A stretch of 64,000 nucleotides of DNA. It comes from G965220075 sp965220075 (lineage in GTDB: Bacteria > Chloroflexota > UBA11872). Below the pieces are notes generated by a model, which saw nothing but the letters and a program-made list of their open reading frames with translations, made no database searches and was not told where the DNA came from. The stretch is taken from contig OZ244806.1 of the NCBI GenBank assembly GCA_965220075.1, positions 1,426,001 through 1,490,000 on the forward strand, in the 5' to 3' direction. This document shows, in pieces, positions 34,046 to 42,389 of this stretch; within the stretch, counting starts at the first letter, position 1; the number at the start of each line of letters is the position of its first letter. The position numbers and the translations under genes were made by a program.

Positions 34046-35074
34046 TCAGCCGATAAGCGCCGTGTCGGGATAGAACCGCTGCCATGCCCAGGCAAACGAT
34101 GAAGTCCAGGGCACCGCGCTAAGAGCCTGGCCTTGCAACGGCCCCTCCACGGCCAGACCGCGCAGCGGGTCCCACCGTGACCCTGTCTCTTGGTCACGCA
34201 ACTGCCCCCTGGCGTCGCGCTCGAATGTCAGAGTCCGAGATTGCACCCGGCGCAGGAACGCGCGGACGGTGCGTGAGCGGCGATCGGTCCACACGAGCAC
34301 GGGCTCCGCACCGACCGTGAAGTTGACGGCGCCGGCGCTCAGCGCGTGCGCCGCGTCCACGGCCGCCGCCTCACCGTTCAGCGCCACGCCGATCACCCAG
34401 TCTTCGCGCGCGGTCTGAGCGAAGGGCCTCACCGGTGGGAGACCGGTGCGCATAACCTTGCCGTCCGGGTGCTGCGACCTGAACGTCTCCCAGCTATCCA
34501 GCGTCGCGGGGATCTGCCGTAGCTCGGCGCCCACGAGGTCGCCCAGCAACGCGCGGCCGATGGGCTGACTCCACACGCTCCCGGTGCTGTGGTCCCACCA
34601 GGTCATGGCGTTTTGGTAGAGCGCCCCCTGCACCCCGAAGACCAGCGTTTCCCCGTTCAGCCGCCGGTCGTGCACGAGACCGGTGTAGCAGAGCGGTCAC
34701 CAGGTGACCAGGATCGGGGTTCCGCCCACCGTGTCGTTGACCATCTCGCGGCGGGTAAGCGTGGCGACCGGATAGGCGCGCGCGTCGCCCTCGATCACGA
34801 CCGCCATCACGAGCTCGTTGGGATCGAGATTGGCCGCGTGCGGCGGGATGAACTCCGGCTTGTAGATGGGCGGGATGCCGTCACGCGGCAGCCGGCTGTC
34901 GAAGCCCGGTACCCACGTGTTCGCCAGCGGATCGGGCAGGCGTGCGATCAGATCGCCGGCGTCATGCCCCCCCGACAATGACCGCCACCAGGCGGCAGAC
35001 AACCCCAGGATCGTGATAGCGCCCAGGAGCGCTGCCGCCGCGAGTATCGATTTGCGCCCGGCCCACAACCGCAT
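34046..35074 (-). CDS. DUF3179 protein, candidate selenoprotein (in-frame TGA at 34697-34699)
   Basis: Two adjacent frames, 35074-34697 and 34696-34046, are in the same phase and separated only by one TGA. Joined, they give a 342-residue protein. It starts with a signal or anchor (SILAAAALLGAITILGLSAA), so it acts outside the cytoplasm. Conserved DUF3179 parts flank the TGA: ARAYPVATLTRREMVNDTVG, then ILVTW, TGA, PLCYTGLVHDRRLNG and LVFGVQGALYQNAMTWWD. The family has Cys at the TGA (CPLC), so selenocysteine 126 with Cys129 would form a UxxC redox pair. A 6-bp hairpin follows 13 nt after the TGA. A recent nonsense mutation is the alternative, but both halves remain intact. Confidence 0.75.
34664..34683 (-). 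promoter_or_regulatory. SECIS-like hairpin after the in-frame TGA
   Basis: On the minus strand CCGGTC and GACCGG pair perfectly around TCGTGCAC, starting 13 nt after the TGA with the apical loop about 19 nt from it. Inside the loop TCG/CGA could extend the stem and leave a UGCA tip. Position and size agree with bacterial SECIS elements as I recall them; the loop sequence alone is not decisive. Confidence 0.5.
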
Positions 35075-35125
35075 GGCCCGAAGCTATCGATCCGAACGGC
35101 GTCGGCGAGCTGCCTTCGGTGACAC

Positions 35126-36790
35126 TCAGCGCAGCGCTACGTGCAAGGCCTGCGCTACGTCGTCGACCGGAATGAAGGTGATGTCGTCATGCACGCGCGC
35201 CGGTAAATCGTCCAGCTCGCTCTCGGAGCCGCGCGGCAGCAAGACTCGCCGCACCCCGGCCCGATGCGCCGCCAGCATCTTGTGCCGTACTCCCAAGGTG
35301 GGGAGGATGCGCCCGTGCAGCGTCACCACCCCGGTGGCCGCAAGCTCCTGATCCGCCGGGCGGTCCCGCATCAGCGACACAAACGCAATGGTGGCCGCCA
35401 GGCCGGCGGCCGCCTCGTCTCCGGGTATGCCGTTGACCGGAAGCATGAGATGCGTGTCGAACTCTTCGAGGAATCGCGCCGGGATCTGAAAATCCCCCAG
35501 GCGCGAGCGCACCAGGGACGCCACCGGGCCCACCCGTGCCGCCCGGTCGGACCCGTCGGTGCCGCTCACCATGATCCGCCCTACGCCGGGCATGTGCACC
35601 GCCTCCACCGCGGCATAGGCGCCGCCCTTGGAGCCGACCATCAACACTCCCGCCGCGCCCGCGCGCTCAGCGTGCCGGGTGCGCCCGGCCAGCATCGGCG
35701 CCCGGCCTAGCAGCTCGTGAAGGCTCTCGTGCGTCACCGTTACGCTCGGCGGCGGCTCCGCACCAACATCTCTCGTAAGCGTTCGCCTCACGATACGTCG
35801 GACGAGCCTCTCCAGCTCCGCGACGCCCGGCTCGCAGGTGTAGGTTCGTATCAACGCCTCCAGCGTCTCGTCGGGGAACGCGATCCGGCCGGCTGCCGCG
35901 TTGTAGTCGGCCAGGACGCGCGGGACGATGGCCTCGCGCGCAATCGCGACCTTTTGCACGTCGATATAACCCTCTATCTCCACCGCGTCGAGCTGGCGTT
36001 GCAGCTCGTTGGGCAGCTCCTGAACCCAGCCCGCGGTGGCGATCAGGAGCACACCGGACAGATCGAACGGCACACGGAAGTAGGGGTCCCTGAACGCGCG
36101 CCGCCGCTGCGGATCGGTCAGGTTGTGCACGAGGGCGTACGGGTCCGAGGTCCAGCGCGCTCCCATGCGATCGAGGCCTTCCAATACGACGACGACCTGC
36201 GTGGTGCCTGCTCGCTCCACGGCGCGCATGAGAGCGCCGGGCGCCGTGGCGCTGCCCAGGAATTCGTCTGCCGAACCCAGGCGCGGCAGGTCCACTACTT
36301 GCAGTTCTCGCTCGAGCGTGGCCGCCAGCCGCGCCGCGATGGCGGACTTGCCCACGCCGACTGGTCCCGTAAGGCATAGCAGTGGTTGCGTAGCGCGCGC
36401 CGGCTCGCCTCGCGCCGTTTGCGCGTCGTGCACGGCAACATGCTCGGTGATGAGTTGCGCCGCCCGCGGCGTCAGTTGAAGCTGCTCATGCAAGACGCGG
36501 GCCACTTCCTCAGGGACCGTTGCAGACGCGGCCGTTCGCTTCCAGGGCAGCGTCGAGGCCCGCGCTACCGCTTTCTGCTCGGCCTCGTCCTGCGCGGCCG
36601 CCTCCAGCCTGTCTTTCAGAGCTTCCGCCACCCTTTCGGGCAGCGTCCCGTCCGCCGTGCGAGCTCTTAGATCGTCGGCAATCACGTTGCTGAACACCCT
36701 TGGCCTGCGAACGTATGGATCATATGATCCGCCGGGCGGCCGCGTCGGGAGGTTTCGCTGCGTCGCGTCCACATTACAGTCCGGCTCCAC
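35126..36790 (-). CDS. Lon-like AAA+ protein with degenerate protease site
   Basis: 554 residues, lacking the N-terminal LON substrate domain. The AAA+ core has Walker A GPVGVGKSAIA, but Walker B reads VVVVLEGLDRMG where Lon has LLDEIDKM, so both acidic residues are altered. Sensor and lid regions (GVLLIATAGW, EPGVAELERLVRRIVRR) are recognisable. In the C-terminal Lon domain the Ser region is PGDEAAAGLAA instead of KDGPSAG, and the Lys region is LGVRHKMLAAHRAG instead of GGLKEKLLAAHR. Catalytic Ser and Lys are thus Ala and Arg. It probably binds peptides or acts as a scaffold or adaptor rather than a protease. GTG start uncertain. Confidence 0.82.
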   Translation of the reverse strand: MEPDCNVDATQRNLPTRPPGGSYDPYVRRPRVFSNVIADDLRARTADGTLPERVAEALKDRLEAAAQDEAEQKAVARASTLPWKRTAASATVPEEVARVLHEQLQLTPRAAQLITEHVAVHDAQTARGEPARATQPLLCLTGPVGVGKSAIAARLAATLERELQVVDLPRLGSADEFLGSATAPGALMRAVERAGTTQVVVVLEGLDRMGARWTSDPYALVHNLTDPQRRRAFRDPYFRVPFDLSGVLLIATAGWVQELPNELQRQLDAVEIEGYIDVQKVAIAREAIVPRVLADYNAAAGRIAFPDETLEALIRTYTCEPGVAELERLVRRIVRRTLTRDVGAEPPPSVTVTHESLHELLGRAPMLAGRTRHAERAGAAGVLMVGSKGGAYAAVEAVHMPGVGRIMVSGTDGSDRAARVGPVASLVRSRLGDFQIPARFLEEFDTHLMLPVNGIPGDEAAAGLAATIAFVSLMRDRPADQELAATGVVTLHGRILPTLGVRHKMLAAHRAGVRRVLLPRGSESELDDLPARVHDDITFIPVDDVAQALHVALR

Positions 36791-36870
36791 AAGGCGCGCG
36801 GCGTTGACGTGCGATCAGCCCGGCGCGATGCTTGGAGGACGCAGCGCAGCGGACTTTGGAAAGGTAGGCC

Positions 36871-37215
36871 ATGGGACTGCCAGGCGCTCCCGAGGGTGAA
36901 GTAGACGTCCATGAGGCCAAGCGTATGGTGGATGATGATGAGGTGCGTGTGGTCGACGTGCGCACGCAGTTTCAGTTCCCCGCCATGCCCGGCGCCAAGT
37001 ACGTACCGTTGACGGACATCCTCACGCGGCCGAAAGACGTCTTGGAGACGGACAAGCCTATTCTGTTCATATGCAACGTGGGGCAGACAAGCGGGGTCGC
37101 CATGCAAATGGCGCACGCTATGGGAATAGCCGACGCCTACAACATGATGGGCGGCATGGAGGCTTGGGAGCAAGCCGGATACGGAACCGAGGATCCACCG
37201 GCTGAAAGTCACTGA
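36871..37215 (+). CDS. Rhodanese-domain sulfurtransferase
   Basis: A 114-residue single rhodanese domain. It shows VRVVDVRTQFQFPAMPGAKY, then the active-site loop FICNVGQTSGVAMQMA with the persulfide-forming Cys, and the end GGMEAWEQAGY. It should carry sulfur as a Cys persulfide. ATG at 36871 has AAAGGTAGG upstream. It lies 20 nt before a MoeB-like E1 gene, suggesting that it donates sulfur to a thiocarboxylate pathway. Confidence 0.9.
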   Translation: MGLPGAPEGEVDVHEAKRMVDDDEVRVVDVRTQFQFPAMPGAKYVPLTDILTRPKDVLETDKPILFICNVGQTSGVAMQMAHAMGIADAYNMMGGMEAWEQAGYGTEDPPAESH

Positions 37216-37235
37216 GCAGGATCGAGGTTGCGCCT

Positions 37236-38075
37236 GTGTTCACCGTAGAGCAAGTCCAACGTTACAGCCGTCACATGCTGCTGCCCGAGGTCGGGGCGGC
37301 TGGCCAGCAGAAGCTGCTTGCGTCCAGCGTCGTCGGGATCGGCGCGGGCGGGCTAGGCTCGCCGGTCCTCTACTACCTCGCCGCGGCCGGTGTCGGCAAG
37401 CTCGGCGTGGTCGATTTCGACGCGGTCGACCGGTCTAATCTGCAGCGCCAGATCTTGCATGCCAACGACCGCGTAGGCATGCCCAAGACCGAATCCGCGC
37501 AGCTCACGCTCACCGCCTTGAACCCTGACGTCGAGGTCGTGCGGCATGACGAGCCGCTGACCTCCGAAAACGCGCTGAGCGTGATCGAGGACTACGACAT
37601 CGTCGTCAACGGTTGCGACAACTTCCCCACCCGTTACCTGGTCAATGACGCGGCCTACATGCTCGGCAAACCCTTGGTGGACGGCAGCGTCTTGCGCTTC
37701 GAGGGCATGGCTACAGTCTTCGAGCCGGGCCGGGGCTGTTACCGGTGCTTGTACCCCACGCCGCCTCCGCCCGAGATGGCGCCGAGCTGCTCCGAGGCGG
37801 GCGTGCTCGGCGTGCTGCCGGGTCTCATCGGGCTCATTCAGGCTACGGAGACCATCAAGCTCATACTGGGCGGCGGCCAGAGTCTTAGCGGGCGGCTGCT
37901 AATCCTGGATGCGCTGGCGATGGAGTTCCGCGAGCTCAAGCTGCGGCGCGACCCTGAGTGCCCGCTCTGCGGCGACGCCCCAACCGTCACCGAGCTGATC
38001 GACTACGAGGAGTTCTGCGGGTTCGCCGGCGGCGACGGCGCCGTTGCGGCCGTGGAGGCCGGCGCGACCGTCTGA
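37236..38075 (+). CDS. MoeB/ThiF-family adenylyltransferase (E1-like)
   Basis: A 279-residue enzyme that adenylates the C-terminal glycine of a ubiquitin-like sulfur carrier such as MoaD or ThiS. The opening is RYSRHMLLPEVGAAGQQKL. The ATP loop is VGIGAGGLGSPVLYYLA, and DFDAVDRSNLQRQILH with the Arg finger follows. Zn ligands are CYRCLYP and CPLCGDA; the Cys in APSCSEAGVLG is a candidate for the acyl-disulfide step. GTG start. The rhodanese domain often fused to this family is encoded separately just upstream. Confidence 0.9.
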   Translation: MFTVEQVQRYSRHMLLPEVGAAGQQKLLASSVVGIGAGGLGSPVLYYLAAAGVGKLGVVDFDAVDRSNLQRQILHANDRVGMPKTESAQLTLTALNPDVEVVRHDEPLTSENALSVIEDYDIVVNGCDNFPTRYLVNDAAYMLGKPLVDGSVLRFEGMATVFEPGRGCYRCLYPTPPPPEMAPSCSEAGVLGVLPGLIGLIQATETIKLILGGGQSLSGRLLILDALAMEFRELKLRRDPECPLCGDAPTVTELIDYEEFCGFAGGDGAVAAVEAGATV

Positions 38076-38187
38076 AAGCCGTGCCCGGCCCGCGCGCGAA
38101 GCGCGGCGTGGAGCGGCCGGTTTGCGGGGCCCGTCCAGTCAGCGGCGCCGTGCTCGGAGTGACACGGCCCACTCTCCCAGCGGCGCT

Positions 38188-39180
38188 TTAGGACAGGGAG
38201 ACCGTCCGCCCGATTCTCATCGACTCGTAGACGGCGTCGGCCAGCGTCACCGCCCGCGCGCCGTCGGCGGGGCCGGCCGGCGCCTTGCCGCCCTCCCGGA
38301 CGGCCAGCCCGAACGCGGCCAGCATGGAGCCATGCGTGGTGCCGTGAGGCCGGTCATCGCCCGTGTCGGTGACCAGCCGCTGACCATCGCGCACTTCGGC
38401 GCGGCGCGCCTCGTCCCACAAGATCGCCGTGCGTGAACCGTCCGAAACTGTCCCCCACAGACCCGATAGCGTGCGGGTGCGGCCAAATTCGCCTATTGCC
38501 ACCTGGGCAACCGCCTGGTTGGCAAATCGGATGACGGCAAAGAAGGTGTCCGGCAGACCGGCCCGTCGAACGTATCTGCCCCCGCTTGCGAAAACGCGGG
38601 CCGGTTGCGAGGCGGCCAGGTGGCAGGCCAGATCCAGCGCCCGGTGTCCTAGGTGGGCCATCACGCCGCCGTGCTCCGCTTCGCCGGGCCACACGCCGGC
38701 CAGCGAGTCGGTAGCGGCCTGGATCGTGATAAGGGACGGCTGTGGGATTTGCGCTTTGACGAGCGCCACGGCCGGGGTGGTGCGCAGACCGAAATCGACG
38801 CAACACACTACCGGCGCGGCCTCGATCTGCCCGCGCAGGCGCTCGGCGTGCGCGCTGCGCAGCGCGAACGGAGGCGGCACGAAGACGTGCTTGCGGTGCT
38901 GCGCCGCCCGAGCGGTCATCTCCGCGTGACTCGCGTAGGGCGTGGCGATGATCACCGCTTCCACGTCGTCGCGCAGGAAGGCTTCATCCTGGTGCATGGT
39001 TGCGTCGCCCGAGCCGAAGGCGTGCGCGAGCTCGGCGGCGGCCGACTCATCCACGTCGACGTAGCGCCGAATGGCCATGTGGGGCAGCGCGGCGGCCGCA
39101 ATCGCAACGGCGCGGCCCGCAGTTCCGCAGCCGATCAGCGCGGCCGCGAGCGGCCGCGTCGGGGGGACGCTTTTCGTCAC
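38188..39180 (-). CDS. Gfo/Idh/MocA-family protein lacking the EKP motif
   Basis: A 330-residue member of the family. The Rossmann start is AALIGCGTAGRAVAIAAA, but the usual EKP motif is replaced by VFVPPPFALRSA, so the catalytic/cofactor-binding Lys is missing. The C-terminal domain has GGVMAHLGHRALDLACHLA with a candidate His. It may be inactive, bind ligand only, or use another residue. The GTG start at 39180 is the only one ahead of the Rossmann strand. Convergent with the MoeB gene. Confidence 0.8.
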   Translation of the reverse strand: MTKSVPPTRPLAAALIGCGTAGRAVAIAAAALPHMAIRRYVDVDESAAAELAHAFGSGDATMHQDEAFLRDDVEAVIIATPYASHAEMTARAAQHRKHVFVPPPFALRSAHAERLRGQIEAAPVVCCVDFGLRTTPAVALVKAQIPQPSLITIQAATDSLAGVWPGEAEHGGVMAHLGHRALDLACHLAASQPARVFASGGRYVRRAGLPDTFFAVIRFANQAVAQVAIGEFGRTRTLSGLWGTVSDGSRTAILWDEARRAEVRDGQRLVTDTGDDRPHGTTHGSMLAAFGLAVREGGKAPAGPADGARAVTLADAVYESMRIGRTVSLS

Positions 39181-39324
39181 GGCGGTAGCGCGCCCCGCGC
39201 GTGGCCGACGCGTATGTTGGGCGACCGGTAAGGTTCACTCTTTCGGCGCCTAGACGTAACGCTGCGGCTGTCGATCACGATCTATCGCCAGACGTGTACA
39301 TTCGAGAACTCTGACAAGAAGATA

Positions 39325-39352
39325 TTGCGCGCATTCGATCATGTCGTATAGT
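39325..39352 (+). promoter_or_regulatory. Possible promoter of the LCP gene
   Basis: TTGCGC (39325-39330) and TATAGT (39347-39352) are separated by 16 nt and lie in a locally AT-richer stretch 20 nt before the start at 39373. The -10 box has five of six consensus bases and the -35 box three. Confidence 0.35.
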
Positions 39353-39372
39353 TGCGATCCCAGGTAGACATA

Positions 39373-40548
39373 ATGTCTGACCCGATGCCGGACGAGCCAA
39401 CCCACCGCACGCGGCGGCTGCGGCGTGCGGAACTGATAAGCCTCTCAGCGGCGCTCGCTGTGTTCGCCGTGGTGGCTGTACTGGGGATATTGGTGTGGCT
39501 GCGGTCCTCCGGCGACCCGGGCGTGGCGGCGGAGCGTGAGCCGCTGACCCCGGTGGCGGTGAATCCCATCGTGTCCCCCGCTCCGACTGGCGCGGCCCCC
39601 ACTGTCCAATCCCCAACCCCTGTGCAGATCCCGGTTATTTCGCCCATGGCCGAAAGCCCCACTTGGAAAGACATCGGGATAGGTCTCATCCCCGACTGGC
39701 CCCAGGATCGCCCGGTGAGTCTGCTGCTGCTGGGTTTGGACAATCGGCCTGGCGAGCGGAGCGGCCGCACGGACGCCATGATCCTCATGCACATATCCCC
39801 GGGCAGCCGTTCGGCCACTCTGCTCTCGATCCCGCGCGACCTGTGCGTGGCCCGCTGCCAGTCCGATCCCTACCGCATAAACAGCGTCTGGTTGCAGGAA
39901 GGCCCCGACGCATTGCTCAACCGGATCGGCAATCTGCTCGGCATGCACGTGGACTACTGGCTCACGCTCGACTTCTTTGGGTTTCGCCGTCTCGTGGACT
40001 TCTTCGGCGGCGTTACGGTCGAGGTCGAGAGCACCATTCACGACCCTAATTACCCCAACGCGACCGACACCGGCTTCGAGCCGTTTTACGTCGAGGCCGG
40101 CACGCATCTCTTCGATGGCGATCAGGCGCTCCGCTATGCCCGCACGAGACACCAGGATGGCGCGTTCGCGCGCGATCGCCGCCAGCAACAGGTCATCATG
40201 GCTCTCAAGGATCAGATCCTGTCGCCCCATACGGTTATCCAATCACCGGCGTTCCTGAGCGAGCTGGGCGGCGCGTTCGACACCAATCTTCCGCTGGAGG
40301 TCGTGCCCTCCCTGGCCAAGCTCGCCTTGCAGGTAGACGCGAATCGCGTGGTCCAGGGAGCGATCGGCGCTAACGACTCGATGGCGCAGCCCGTCATTGC
40401 CGAGAGCGGAGCGTACGTGCTGGTGCCCAACATTCCGCGAGTCCAGGCTTACACAGCCGAGCTCATGCGCTCCGGCGAAGAGCTGCCGCCGCCCGAACCG
40501 AAGGAGCCCGAGATCAGGCTGGCCGATCGTCAGCACCTGGAGCCCTAG
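39373..40548 (+). CDS. LytR-CpsA-Psr (LCP) family glycopolymer ligase
   Basis: A 391-residue protein with a short cytoplasmic N-terminus, one membrane helix (AALAVFAVVAVLGILVWL), a Pro/Thr-rich linker and an extracellular LCP domain. The domain shows VSLLLLGLDNRPGERSGRTD, AMILM, the LLSIPRDL Arg, RINSVW, and DGDQALRYARTRH followed by RDRRQQQV. LCP enzymes transfer lipid-linked glycopolymers onto peptidoglycan or proteins. ATG at 39373 is preferred over the frame start at 39352. It overlaps the convergent methyltransferase gene by 4 nt. Confidence 0.92.
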   Translation: MSDPMPDEPTHRTRRLRRAELISLSAALAVFAVVAVLGILVWLRSSGDPGVAAEREPLTPVAVNPIVSPAPTGAAPTVQSPTPVQIPVISPMAESPTWKDIGIGLIPDWPQDRPVSLLLLGLDNRPGERSGRTDAMILMHISPGSRSATLLSIPRDLCVARCQSDPYRINSVWLQEGPDALLNRIGNLLGMHVDYWLTLDFFGFRRLVDFFGGVTVEVESTIHDPNYPNATDTGFEPFYVEAGTHLFDGDQALRYARTRHQDGAFARDRRQQQVIMALKDQILSPHTVIQSPAFLSELGGAFDTNLPLEVVPSLAKLALQVDANRVVQGAIGANDSMAQPVIAESGAYVLVPNIPRVQAYTAELMRSGEELPPPEPKEPEIRLADRQHLEP

Positions 40549-41354
40549 CGGCCTGCCTTGGACGCCACTACGTATAGCTCGGAAGGCTCGTAGACCACCT
40601 CGAGCACGCGGCGCAGAATCCCCGCGACCCGGCGCATTTCATCGCGCGTGTGTTCGACATCCATGGCCACGCGGTGAATCGCGGCCTCGATATCCCGCGC
40701 GTACTCGGAATCCGACACGCGGCGCGCCAGCCAGCGGGTCGCTGGCGAGTCCGCCGGCGCGCGCTCCTCAGCCGGCGCCGGGGGCGGCGGCGTGAGATCG
40801 AGGTCCGACAGCGTCACGGGCATGCCGCGCTCCGATTCCGGGTTGACCCCCGCGCTTTCGATCCGCAGGCCCGCCTCGCCGCACAAGAATGTCAGCAGCT
40901 CAAGGTCGTAGGGCCGCACGTGCGTGGGATCGCGCCAGAACTCATGTGCGATGGTCGGCAGACTGCCCGGATTCGGACTCGCCAGGATGAGTTTCCCGCC
41001 CGCGTTGAGCCGCCCGGCAGCCAGGCGAATCAGCGCGGCGGCTTGATCGATGGCGAGATGCTCCACCACGTGCAGGGCGCTGATTACGTCCCAGCGAGAT
41101 TCTGTGCTCTGCAGGAAGTCCAGGGCGTCGGCTTCGACTACGGCGTGATCGCGGACCCGCGCGAGCATCGCCGCATCCAGGTCCACGCCCTCCACCCGCA
41201 GGCCGGCTTGGGCGCCGATATCGAGGAATTCGCCCCGCCCGCAGCCCACGTCCAGCAGCCCGCCTTCACGCGGGAGGAACCGCGAATACCACTCGCGCGC
41301 CGTCCGCACGGTCTCACGGCTGAACTCGCGGAAGTCGTACCAAGAGGAACTCAT
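40545..41354 (-). CDS. SAM-dependent methyltransferase (glycan- or lipid-associated type)
   Basis: A 269-residue protein. Motif I is LLDVGCGRGEFLDIGAQAG, then VEGVDLDAAMLARVRD and ISALHVVEHLAIDQAA; the ASPNP segment and the DPTHVRPYDLELLTFLCGEAG block are typical of methyltransferases found in polysaccharide clusters. The C-terminal 80 residues are charged helices, perhaps a coiled coil, ending YEPSELYVVASK. ATG at 41354. Convergent with the LCP gene, which also acts on glycopolymers. Confidence 0.82.
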   Translation of the reverse strand: MSSSWYDFREFSRETVRTAREWYSRFLPREGGLLDVGCGRGEFLDIGAQAGLRVEGVDLDAAMLARVRDHAVVEADALDFLQSTESRWDVISALHVVEHLAIDQAAALIRLAAGRLNAGGKLILASPNPGSLPTIAHEFWRDPTHVRPYDLELLTFLCGEAGLRIESAGVNPESERGMPVTLSDLDLTPPPPAPAEERAPADSPATRWLARRVSDSEYARDIEAAIHRVAMDVEHTRDEMRRVAGILRRVLEVVYEPSELYVVASKAGR

Positions 41355-41416
41355 GCAATCCTCGGCGGCGGCCCGGCGGCGCAGGCTACCACTGGCCACA
41401 GGCGATCAAGCGTAGA

Positions 41417-42268
41417 ATGCCCTCCCTCCCAGACATACCATCCACGAGGCCGCGCCGCAGCGTGAGCGATGAGGTCGAGATTCTCGCCATCGGCACCGAG
41501 CTGGTCTCGGGCCTCATCCTCGACACTAACTCCCACTGGCTGGCCGGCGAGATATCGCTGGAGGGCGGTGAGGTCACGCGCATCACCGCGTTGGCGGACC
41601 ACAAGCCGGCTATCGTCGAAGCCATCCGCTCGGCCGTAGCGCGTTCAGCCCGCCTGGTGGTGACGACCGGAGGATTGGGCCCAACGCCCGACGATCTCAC
41701 GGTCGAGGCGGTGGCCGAGGCGGCCGGCTGCGGCGTCGCCACGCCTGACGAGGTTCTCGCCGACTTCGCGCAGCGGCGCGGCATGTCCCTGCGCGACGCG
41801 TCCACGCCGCCGCGCGTAAAGATGGGCGCTGTTCCCGCGGCCGCCGCCGTCTACCTGAACCCGGTGGGATGGGCGCCCTGCTTCACGCTTGACCTGAAAT
41901 CCACCAGCATATGGTCGATGCCGGGGCCTCCCAAAGAGGTCAAGGCCTGTTACACGACCCACATCCGCCCGGTTCTCGCCGGCCTCTTCGCCGGACAGAC
42001 CGCGCGCATGCGGGTGCGGATCGATGGCGTGGAATCGGAGACTTCCCCGATCATGCAGCGCGTCATGCAGGCCTACCCCAGCGCCTATCTGAAGGCCTAC
42101 GTGGGAATGTGGAGCGAGGACGGGTTGCCGGTCGACATCGTGGTCCGCAACGCGCACGGCGACGACCCCAACACGGCCCTGCAAGGCGCCTACGACCTCT
42201 TCTCCTCACTCGCGGCCGAAGCCGGCAAGACGGTAGCCATCGAGTCGCATACAACCTCCCGCGGCTGA
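41417..42268 (+). CDS. CinA N-terminal-type (MoCF/COG1058) domain protein
   Basis: A 283-residue protein with the molybdopterin-binding-like domain of CinA: ILAIGTELVSGLILDTNSHW, VVTTGGLGPTPDDLTVEAVA and SMPGPPKEVKA. In CinA this domain has ADP-ribose pyrophosphatase activity and is followed by a nicotinamide-nucleotide amidase domain. Here the amidase part is absent and the chain ends near residue 283. It might act in NAD salvage or nucleotide clean-up. ATG at 41417; a GTG at about 41462 just before the first strand is an alternative. Confidence 0.8.
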   Translation: MPSLPDIPSTRPRRSVSDEVEILAIGTELVSGLILDTNSHWLAGEISLEGGEVTRITALADHKPAIVEAIRSAVARSARLVVTTGGLGPTPDDLTVEAVAEAAGCGVATPDEVLADFAQRRGMSLRDASTPPRVKMGAVPAAAAVYLNPVGWAPCFTLDLKSTSIWSMPGPPKEVKACYTTHIRPVLAGLFAGQTARMRVRIDGVESETSPIMQRVMQAYPSAYLKAYVGMWSEDGLPVDIVVRNAHGDDPNTALQGAYDLFSSLAAEAGKTVAIESHTTSRG

Positions 42269-42389
42269 CCTGATTTCGCCGCGCGCGCCCCGGCCTCGAC
42301 CGCTCGTGGCAGCGCGTATCGTCTTTGTTTGGCGTAGGGTAATCCGATAGACGCGCCGCGCTGACGTTCGCCAACCCGGAGGACAGCAA

